In this document: positions 36,688-45,822 of the stretch, piece after piece | Layout: the number at the start of each line of letters is the position of its first letter | Numbering within the stretch: the stretch's first letter is position 1 | Source of the DNA: Xestospongia bergquistia | Lineage: Eukaryota > Porifera > Demospongiae > Haplosclerida > Petrosiidae | Direction: 5' to 3' | Length of the DNA: 64,000 nucleotides | Assembly: GCA_963965975.1 (NCBI GenBank) | Contig: OZ014417.1 | Coordinates: forward strand, 7,188,821-7,252,820 | Position numbers and translations under genes: made by a program | Notes under the pieces: model-generated | What the model saw: the letters and a program-made list of their open reading frames with translations, nothing else | Told to the model about the DNA's origin: nothing | Database searches by the model: none

Positions 36688-37370
36688 GGACCTCATATAG
36701 CTTCTGTAACATTAGCCGCTTGGACTTGTAATTCTGTGGATTTCCCTGAGCCACCTTACCCTCTGGAGCAAGTAGATTTATTATTATTAGCTAGGATATC
36801 TGTACACATATGCATTCTCTATCTCTCTCACACACATACATACATATGCTAGTATTATATGTCCAGATGAAGAATTCTCTTATGACATAACTCTTTGGAC
36901 AATTATGAGTAAAGTCAGATTGGAGTCATTTATGTGAGTATGAAAAAATTAAATTCCGTCACTATACAAAACTTTAAGCAGCTGCTTTAAGCCATTAATT
37001 AATGTAATACTATATTAATAATTATGTATGTATTAATAACTCTACTATATAAACTATATATATAATATATAGGGCTTAGGTACAGCTCTTGGAGAGTTGC
37101 CTCCATATTTCATGCCATGAGCAGGTCCATTGTGTTCAATATGCATCTAAATTAAGTGGTTAATACCTTTATAGCACGTCTCTCTGGCTCAGAGGAAGAA
37201 GATGAAGAATATGAAGAGTTAGAAGCTGTTTTACACTCACAAAAGAAGGTAGATAGATCTGCTAGATATTGTATGGTATTTAATAGTTTCTTTTATTATA
37301 GGATCCATTAACTCGTGCTAAAAAGGCAGTTCATATATTAGTTGAACGAGTTAGTTTTTTTGGTATTTTG
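36688..37370 (+). pseudogene. VMP1: VMP1 (vacuole membrane protein 1) pseudogene, middle part
   Basis: Four or five exon-like blocks match the conserved centre of VMP1, the ER scramblase-type protein of autophagy. 36688-36771: [20 protein letters not shown] then EPPYP. About 36853-36942: CPDEEFSYDITLWTIMSKVR. 37073-37124: GLGTALGELPPYFM. 37175-37248: RLSGSEEEDEEYEELEAV. 37302-37370: DPLTRAKKAVHILVERVSFF. It is broken: an in-frame TGA at 37118-37120 replaces the residue after FMP, the second block does not join in frame with its neighbours, the N-terminal exons are missing, and homology stops after FFGIL where unrelated DNA begins. Family identity is from memory of the VMP1 core; confident. 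Confidence 0.8.
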
Positions 37371-37372
37371 TT

Positions 37373-37605
37373 GAGAACAACTTGTTCCTCCTATGATACC
37401 AGTGAAAAATGGATAAATAAAACCTTGATCCATTCACTCATTCATTTGTCCATTCCTAATAGAACAAAATAGATCCATACTAACAGCCACACACCCCATT
37501 TTTGCACATGCACCTTGAGGATAGTGAGTTGTTGTTCAGCGGCTCTTTGTATTTCTACAAAATACTTTTTTCTCTTTTAAGTGTTTCTTTAACTTTCTCT
37601 GCCGT
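37373..37605 (-). pseudogene. Broken copy of a coiled-coil gene 3' part
   Basis: About 230 bp closely resemble 39407-39700, including an intron and the exon pair. Relative to that copy, the coiled-coil exon has lost a base in the A run after AAAAGAGA, which shifts the frame into TAG, and the second exon is cut after EQVVL, where VMP1 relic sequence begins. Clearly non-functional. Confidence 0.7.
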
Positions 37606-37782
37606 CATACCTGTTAGTAACGGATACCCTATACCATGTTATAGTTTTAGTACGTCCCTAAGATTATGAGGCGAAATAAAAGCACTGTAATTGTATTATA
37701 TATAATAATATATATTTGTTGCTTCACGTCTTCTTTTCAAACATCAGCAGTGATAAGTTCTTAGTTACCCGTCGAAGAAGAA

Positions 37783-38621
37783 ATGGCTGAAGTTGAGACT
37801 GCTCGACCTACTTTGCGTGACTTATTCGGCAATTACGTGCTCAAAGGCGATATGCGCATCGACATTGATAAACTCGGAGGCGACGGAAAAGTGATCGGCG
37901 TCTACATGCCCGGGCATTCGTCTCCAGATAGCAAGGAATTCACATCAAAATTGACTGAACAGTACGAAGAATTCAAAGAAGGTCGGATTCCCGATAAAGA
38001 CAATTTTGAGATCATATTCGTTAGTTCAGATAAAAACGACTTTGATTTTAAGCGTCATTTCAAGACTATGCCTTGGGCTGCACTACCTTCTGTGGAACGT
38101 GGAAGAAAAGTATGCAATCAGAAAATATAATTTAATATTATTATTTGTTATAATTGCAGCTGTAGGTTTGATTATTAAGTGAGGGCTCTAACAATAATGA
38201 TTGTAACAATATAATTTTTACTAAACTAGTTTTCCTTTAAAAAATAGGATGCATATTATGCAGTTTAATACATAAATTGGTGTCCAGTGCCTACTTCATT
38301 TTTCTTAGCTGTGTACTTTCCACTTAGAAATCTTAATGTGGACAGACTCTATCTTTGTATCTAGTCTTACAATTTATTTTTTAGTACATTTACTAAATAA
38401 TTTATTTTCATTCACATCTCAAATGTGAAATAAATTTCTTTCTGTTTTTCTTTCTTGTCTTTTAGACTATAATTAGCAAAGAATTTAATATATCTAGTTT
38501 TCCAGCACTTGTCATTATTAATGGAGCTAACTGTGAACTGTTTACAAATGATAGACGTTCTATAATCACAGATGTCAATGGAGAAGGCTTCACATGGTTG
38601 ATGGAGACTTTGTTAAAGTAG
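37783..38621 (+). CDS. Nucleoredoxin/tryparedoxin-like protein lacking both active-site cysteines
   Basis: Two exons, 37783-38109 and 38466-38621 (donor AAAA|GTATGC, acceptor CTTTTAG), phase 0, 160 residues, stop TAG 38619-38621. It has the thioredoxin_8 (TryX/NRX) landmarks: VIGVYMPGHS (37-46), FEIIFVSSDKND (75-86), MPWAALP (96-102), FPALVIIN with the cis-proline (about 122). Family members carry WCPPC here; this protein has S-S-P-D-S (46-50), so both redox cysteines are serine and disulfide chemistry is not expected. It may be a binding or scaffold pseudo-enzyme. Codon use in exon 1 is much richer in G and C than the surroundings, as for a conserved expressed gene. A possible ATTAAA signal lies at 38673-38678. 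An identical copy is at 59420-60258. Confidence 0.85.
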
Positions 38622-38974
38622 ACAGCTAGCACTGTAGTACCATATGATGGCATAATGGATTTATTTTGTAATATTAAATAATTCATGTGCTATTTCACAT
38701 CTTTACACTCACTTATTTATCTTATTACCTGCATATTGAGGTTCAGTGCTTTATGAATTAGATATTGATAGTTATTAGTAATGTAATATTAATTAATCTA
38801 AAGATAAATACTGTCAGTACACTTTTAAAGTATTTTAGTATTTGACTAATTGTTCTTTTTCATTTAAACAAACTATTATATATTATATTGATATAATAAT
38901 AACAGATGAATAATTATTGTTTAATTATGTACATTATAGAATGTTATAAAGCTCAATTGTTAGCATTTTTCTTG

Positions 38975-39700
38975 TTAGTCCTCCTCGACTTCTACATACT
39001 CTATTTTTTCTTCTTCTTCAACTATTACCACTGGCTCTGAGCTATTGGTATAGTTAGTGATATAATATAGATGATGTAATTATTAAAGAAGTCATAACTA
39101 GCACTTTAATATATACACTTAATGTACTATTATTGACTATGAACACAAAATGTAGTCTAACAATTAAGAGATGGAGCTTAGTGAGGATTGATCTTCCTAA
39201 ATCTTTTAATAAATTAATAATTATTACACTAATTTAATATTTTTTTCTTGTGACAATTACTGTATTGTTTGTGATGTCACATCTAGTTCTAGTTCTGGTA
39301 GTTCCTCTCCTTCTCTTACTTCACTCAATGATGGTCTAATGATAGGGTCAGAGGACTGTTGATGAGACGATGATGACCCTTGACCTTGATGATGTAATAT
39401 TTGTCTCTCAAGAACAACTTGTTCCGCCTATGATACCAGTGAAAAATGGACAGATAAAACAAAATTGATCCATTCATTCATTTATTTGTCCATTCCTAAT
39501 ACACTAGATATAGTAACAAAAACTGTCAAAACAAATGTAAGCAAATATTACAATGGACAAATAGAATAAAATGGATCCATACTAATGGCCACACCCCTTT
39601 TTGCACATGTCTACCTTGAGGATAGTGAGTTGTTGTTCAGCGGCTCTTTGTATTTCTAAAAGATACTTTTTTTCTCTTTTAAGTGCTTCTTTAACTTTCT
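38975..39700 (-). pseudogene. 3' end of an unrecognised coiled-coil protein gene (5' part missing)
   Basis: Three exons join in frame: 39615-39700 (KVKEALKREKKYLLEIQRAA, coiled coil), 39261-39427 (EQVVLERQILHHQGQG then a Ser/Gln-rich stretch), 38975-39041 (EPVVIVEEEEKIEYVEVEED, stop TAA 38975-38977). The middle exon must use the donor ACA|GTAATT; unspliced it would stop at once. The first exon is cut at about 39700 where an inverted repeat begins, so no start is available. Protein family not recognised. The coding part is otherwise undamaged, so it could be an exon set of a chimeric transcript with the upstream SRCR exons. Confidence 0.55.
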
Positions 39701-39701
39701 T

Positions 39702-39737
39702 GTCAGATGACATTAACAAAAATTAATGTCATCTGAC
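39702..39737. repeat. Perfect 15-bp inverted repeat at a rearrangement junction
   Basis: GTCAGATGACATTAA (39702-39716), six-base spacer, then TTAATGTCATCTGAC (39723-39737). The right arm belongs to SRCR intron sequence that also occurs at about 41774-41788; the left arm is its inverted copy abutting the coiled-coil exon. It looks like a fold-back scar. Confidence 0.75.
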
Positions 39738-39754
39738 TGATCAATTGAACTTAC

Positions 39755-42228
39755 TGATAAGACAAAATCCAGTAGAAAATAGACAAACTCTAGTTAATAC
39801 ATTGTAGTCTAAACTAGTACCATTACAGATAGAGAGCTTGTTTCCATCCACAGACTGTAGGAGTTCCTGTGTAATAACGGACAGAGTTAGAGCTTGGGTT
39901 GACTGTTGTGTTGAAACTCAATTCACCAGGGTAGCAAGAAAGTGTACCTAGAAAAAAAAATGTTCATGAAACATCACCAAATATGACGTGCATCAACTAG
40001 AAATTCTTGTGAATATATCTCTGTTCTACTTATCAAGTGACAATTCTTCTCACTAAAATATTCTAGCTAGGCTAACACTAATCATACCTCGTTCACATTC
40101 AATGTAGAGAGTATCAATATGACTACTACAGAGGCCATCAGTAGTTGTGTTAAAAGAACAATCAGAGAAGGAGTTAACATTCATAGGACAACTAATGGTA
40201 TCAATGATGGGGTAACTTAGAAATGGTATTGGAAAATCAACTACTTTTGTGAACTTGTTGTAGAATCTAAAGTCTCCATCATAATAGACTATTTGGAAAA
40301 GCATACATGTCTTTATAAAATAATAAATGTCTATTGATTGATGGATAACATGAATAGATAGTAAATAAATAAATGGATGGATGGATGGCGAGATAGACAG
40401 ACTGATAAACAAGAATAGTTACATACATCTTCCACAAGTAATGGCAGCATATCCTCCTCCATAAGAACTACAACCAGAAGATCCAGTAGTGTTACTACAC
40501 TCAAACCTATCATTACAAGTTAAGTTAGTAACCACATAGTTAGTATCAGTCAGAGGAGGAGCAGTAACACCAGATGGAGTCCCAATAAATCCAGCTATGA
40601 TAAAATACAGAATTAAGTCAATCAAAATAGTAATAAAATTAAAATGATGAAACTAAAAAAAAAAGGTACACGGTACAAAAAGGACTGACTACAATTGATA
40701 ACACACAATTTATAAACAACTACACAATTAATATTAAATTATTGAGATTGTTACATTCAACATAAACTAATTATTAAAACATGAACTACATCAAACAATA
40801 AAACAGAACAAAAACATATACAAATAGATACTATATTCATCTTACTTTGACCTCCACAATATCATTGTGCATAGCAATATTTAATTTAGTATATGTATCC
40901 ATATAACAAAACATACCAAGATTACACTGTATTATAAAGTCTAGTCCTCCAATATAGCAGTGCTCATCAGCAAATTCACCATTGCATTCTTCTAATGATT
41001 TAGCATCATCAGAACAATTAAAATGATTGTAATAGATTGTTCCAGGTAGAGGAGGTCGAATGTCAATGAGTGGTATATCAGAAGAAAATTGAGTGCCACC
41101 TTTCAAAGAAAAAAGAGGGGATAGTTGAATATGGGAAAGTCAGAAATATTGATAAAAATGACATGACTAGTTCATCAATTAATCAAAGCTCAGAACAGTG
41201 CATATCATGACCTACCTGAGAATCCTGCATTTTTACAAATGATATCTGCTATATTATCACTGTTTGTTCTATCATTACAAACAGCTGCCCAAGCTCCAAA
41301 GCTACAGCCCAGAGGAATGCCAATAATCACATTCTTTCCATCAACTACTGTAGTATAGTTATTGAAGAATGCTCCTTCAGTACAATCTATTGGAGATAAA
41401 CAAATTTCTTTTAAGACCAAAATAACTAAGAAAATAATGTGGATTATTAGTTTGATTAATTAACTAATGAATAAACAACTAGTTACAGATAAAACTCATG
41501 TTGGAGGTGACATACATCTTCCACAAGTAATGGCAGCATATCCTCCTCCATAAGAACTACAACCAGAAGATCCAGTAGTATTAGTACATTCCAACTGATC
41601 GTTACAAGTTAAATTAGTAACCACATTGTTAGTATCAGTCAGAGGAGGAGCAGTAACACCAGGTGGAGTACCAATAAATCCAGCTATGATAAAATGTATA
41701 AGGTTATCAATAAAAGATGAAAATTATATAGACAAATTTGAAGTATTTTTTTAGAGTGAACATTAGCAATGCATTAATGTCATCTGACTGATCAATTGAA
41801 CTTACTGATAAGAGAAAATCCAGTAGAAAATAAAGAAACTCTAGTTACTACATTGTAGTCTAGAATAGTACCATTACAGATAGGGAGCTTGTTTCCATTG
41901 ACACAAACTGTAGGAGTTCCTGTGTAATAACTGACAGAGTTAGAGGTTGTGTTGACAGAAGTGTTGAAACTCAATTGACCAGGATAGCAAGAAGGTGTAC
42001 CTAGAGATAAAATATTTGTATATGTAGCGTAATCAAGTAATTAATCTCTGTCTCTCTTATTAATAAACGATTGTTCAGATTAAAATAATCTATCTAGTCT
42101 AACACTAATCATACCTCGTTCACATTCAATGTAGAGAGTATCAATATGACTACTACAGAGGCCTTCAGTAGTTGTGTTAATAGAACAATCAGAGAAGGAG
42201 TTAATATTCATAGGACAATTAATGAAAA
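39755..42228 (-). pseudogene. Start-less SRCR exon cluster, relic of a second SRCR receptor
   Basis: Eight SRCR half-domain exons in translation order: 42115-42228 (5' end cut off), 41806-42000, 41516-41683, 41216-41386, 40917-41099, 40427-40594, 40088-40288, 39755-39947. All keep phase-1 ends. Sequence is closest to SRCR16-17 and SRCR8b of the giant receptor (FIGTPPGVTAPPLTD, GAWAAVCNDRT, NSFSDCSINTTT). Damage: the first exon runs into unrelated DNA; an 'a' exon is missing before 40427-40594; 40088-40288 fuses the start of an 'a' exon (YYDGDFRFYNKFTKVVD) to the core of a 'b' exon; the last exon has a 2-bp deletion near 39848-39853 that shifts the frame (193 instead of 195 nt). No signal peptide or membrane segment was found. 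Confidence 0.75.
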
Positions 42229-43105
42229 TAGACAAAAAGTTTGCTTGTACTTTAGGCACGAGGTCAAAAAACCTTCATGCATTTGAGATGCTACTGATCA
42301 AGTGCTTTAAGTAGATATTAAAGTAGGTATTGGGATTATTATTCTTTATATAGGAAAATGGACTTGGCAAGATACATAGTACAATAGTGAATAACTCTTT
42401 CCTCTTCTTTATGTGTTTCTGTATATGCAACAGTGATGGCAATGATATGCTGGCATGTTTTGTTCAATCAAGAAAACATGTACACAGGTGTGAGTGGGGG
42501 ACACATACCATTTAACTGGACTAGTATGCTAATTGTATTTCTCAGTTAGCACATGCATTGACCTTAAAATGACCCTTGTACTCTGCTTTTCACACTAATA
42601 ACTACTAAACTATTTAAGTTTATAACTTGCTTTGCATTATTGTTGTTAAAAAATTAGGTCTTTAACATTTATTATATTTCTCCTATATAAATAAAATGTA
42701 ACAATATCATATAAGTGGAAACTTTTAACTGATGAACATATACAGGTTGACACATTATTAGAAATTACCTATTCAAACCAGCATAATTATGTTAACTAAT
42801 ATAATAATATTTGACCAAATTATTAATGTACAGATTCTCATTGCACTATCAATGAGTAAAATACCACTAAGATTGTCTAAGCTTTCCCTCGTGAATATTT
42901 TATTTCATCTCTTTACTCTACACATTACATATAACATAGCCTTCAGGCTATAGTACAAAATTAATAGTAAAAAGATAAAAATTTCAAATTTTGACATTGC
43001 TAAATAAGTAAGGCATGCATTGCATGACATGTGGCCTACAGTGCTGCATAACAAAACCAACTAAAGCCTTAGGAATCAGATGTATAATAATTATCATTAC
43101 AATAA

Positions 43106-43173
<68 letters not shown>

Positions 43174-43383
43174 TAGTGCTGTGATATCATTATTAGTGAG
43201 TTTGAAGCAGAAAGTAATAACTGCTGCAACAACTATGGTGTTTATAATTAGCTGACTACTACCATTGGATTACTAATAGATATTTCTGTGGATCATGTTA
43301 CCAACTGTGCATGTTCAACATTTATTAATGGAAATTAAGAACTGAAATGATTAACTCGAAATTTGTAACTGCGGTATGCTTAC
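42229..43383. other. Sequence between SRCR relic and second first-exon
   Basis: AT-rich, no gene recognised. Contains a (TA)n run at about 43111-43163 followed by CACACACAC. The left edge is a breakpoint inside an SRCR 'b' exon. If the promoter at 43384 is active its intron 1 would start here. Confidence 0.5.
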
Positions 43384-43522
43384 CTTTGGTGCTTGCTTCT
43401 TCGAGCAGACTTGTCTCGTTAGAAGTACTTCGCACACAAGAGAAACTTCAAAGAGTGAAAGGTTACCAATTATCTAAAGTACCAGCTGTTATAAGAGTTC
43501 AGTAGTTGTTTTAACTCCGCCT
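43384..43522 (-). promoter_or_regulatory. Second receptor-type first exon and core promoter
   Basis: Shares CTAACGAGACAAGTCTGCTC and GCAAGCACC with the exon at 33936, ends in a good donor (AAAG then GTAAGCAT), and is preceded by TTATAA (43489-43494) and a GC-box-like CTCCGCC (43515-43521). It faces the SRCR relic, which has lost its signal-peptide exon, so it is probably the promoter of the second receptor gene, now orphaned. Confidence 0.55.
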
Positions 43523-43884
43523 ACTTCAGATAACTATATAGGCTATAGCTGTATATAAACTGTACATAAAGATAACTGTAAAAGTAATAGTTGATGAGAA
43601 TAAGTAGTGCTGGAATAAGTATAGAAGCTATGAGCATAGAACATCTATGGTCAGAGGATTGGTCACTGAATTAATGACTATCGGGATGCCATATGGCCGC
43701 GATGAATAGATGGGTAGATAGAAATGAATTGACAAACAGATAGGCATGATTGGATGATCATGTCATCTTTCATCTCCTGCCTTTGCCATTACAAACTAAA
43801 TCCATCTTACTGGGCACAAGTTAGACTCATTTAGTAAAGAAACTTGTACACCATGTTAGCAATAGATACAAAATTAAATTTAGC

Positions 43885-45822
43885 AAGTTCATGTGTTTTG
43901 TAATATAACAACTATATTAATTTTTAAATAGATTGATATAGGGATGGTATAGGGATAAAACACTGATGGATTGATATAAAACACTAACAGTAGTGACAAT
44001 AGAACTTCATTCCTATATGATAGCATGAAATCAAGCACATTAATATCAAAGATGATTGACAACAATGGTACTGATAGCAGTGTATTTGCGTGTTATTATT
44101 AGAAAGAGACAGATATGACCTAATATTAACCACATAGCTATCATAACACTTCAAGTGTTAAAACTAACAGTTTATAATCCTATATGAACAATGAATGGTA
44201 CGTTGTCTCATGATCAGGTGTTTATGTGCATGTGTTACTTACATAAATGAAGGAAAATGTCAAGATGATTAATGAAATGAATGCTAGTACATGCCTTTGG
44301 TACATCCTAAGGCTGGCAAGGACATAGCTCAAAGACTAGGATGTAATTTGGTACAGGTACGCATGCCTCTGGTTCACATTGCTGAGGCATGGACATGTCC
44401 TAATTTGATGCATGTCCAACTGTTGTAGCAAAGTATATTCAATTCTTATTTCTATCAGTCTAATAGTTCTTGCCTCTGCATGTACCAGAGCTGTCTGGAA
44501 ATGATTTGTGTATTATGTAAACAAGAGTAGATTCTGTCTGTGATAGTTGCAGTCTCAGAGTGTCAATGAGTTCAATTGCTTATTTGAACCCTTGAGAACT
44601 ATGTCCTAGTCCATGTTCTCACCATGTGCCACAACTACATCCCATTAGATCATTTCATTGTTCACTCTTACCATTTATTTCATTGATCGTCCTTACAAGC
44701 AATGTCATTAACTATCCATAGCTGACAAAGAGAGGCCGAAAATGAAATAACTTGTAAGTGACATTGAGACTAAAGTCATGCAGAGCCAAGAACAGTTTTT
44801 TTGGTAGATACAGAGGTAAGAACTAGAACGAAGTTCTCATACATACAGAGGCAAGAGCTAGAATGTATTCTACTCCTGTAAGGAGGATCATCAATAAAAT
44901 AAATTAGAAAGTGTTCAAGTTATGGATGTTTACATATACATACTAGAACAATCTTTTTTGCCTTGGCATGTACCAAAGGCATGAACCAGAACACAGCATG
45001 TATTATAACTATGTCCAGTCATGTATGTGTATGTACCAGATCTATACGTCCTAGTATGTACCAGATCAGTAGAATTATATGTTGCATGTATCAGAACTGC
45101 ATTGGGAAATGAATGTATGTAAATAAAGGTTGGCTCTGAATGTGATATTTTATGATGACATTGAGTTTATTATCATTGCCTTCCTATTTCCTGCTCAATA
45201 GCTTGTGGAATGTCAATTAATTCTGTAACAGTCAATCTGTTTTGTTCCAATGTGACCATGTAAGTCACTTTAATGACTTTATATTGTTTTAATACATAAC
45301 CTTATGTTTGTCCTTATTGTAATAACTTGCTTATGAGTTATACAACTACCTATTTTACTTCAGGAGTGTATAGAAGAGCATTGTACTACTATATAGTATT
45401 TTTCTATACATAACTTAGGAGTTCAATGCTCACTTTCTCACGTATTCCTGCTTATATATATATATATATATATATGAATGTATGTATGTATGTATAAACT
45501 GCACTACGTTACAGAGGGTGCTTATCATAGTAATTTGGTAGAGAGAATGGGCAATGGTAGACATATTTTTCTCTCTATATAGAAGGACTGAATTCAATTT
45601 ATAGTCCAATTTCATGTTTACCTTATAATATGGAGTAAAATTTATTTCAAAAGTTGATTATTAGCAGCAGTCAAAATAGGTTAATTAAATCACACAAAAA
45701 TTAAAGAGCTGACAATAAAAGGATGAAAAGATGCTATAATTAAGTACAAGAGACTCTAATATAAATCTAATAACTATAACGATTGGCATTAGTTTACAAA
45801 AACTTAATTAAGTTACTTAAAG
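43885..45822. repeat. A' copy of the receptor 3' flank
   Basis: Matches 1-1925 nearly base for base with scattered substitutions and small indels (offset 43884 rising to 43897). Homology already exists at base 1 of the window, so the true left edge of the duplicated segment is outside it. The AATAAA is kept at 45641-45646. Confidence 0.85.

Noticed and set aside
36483..36731. 82-codon plus-strand frame beginning MFICTYVHVNRL
   Set aside because: Starts in a GTACAT repeat and crosses the VMP1 relic in the wrong frame.
38462..38686. 74-codon minus-strand frame opposite nucleoredoxin exon 2
   Set aside because: Antisense to a well-supported coding exon; no domain.
42984..43232. 82-codon minus-strand frame with a YIYIYI run
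   Set aside because: Produced by a (TA)n/(CA)n microsatellite.
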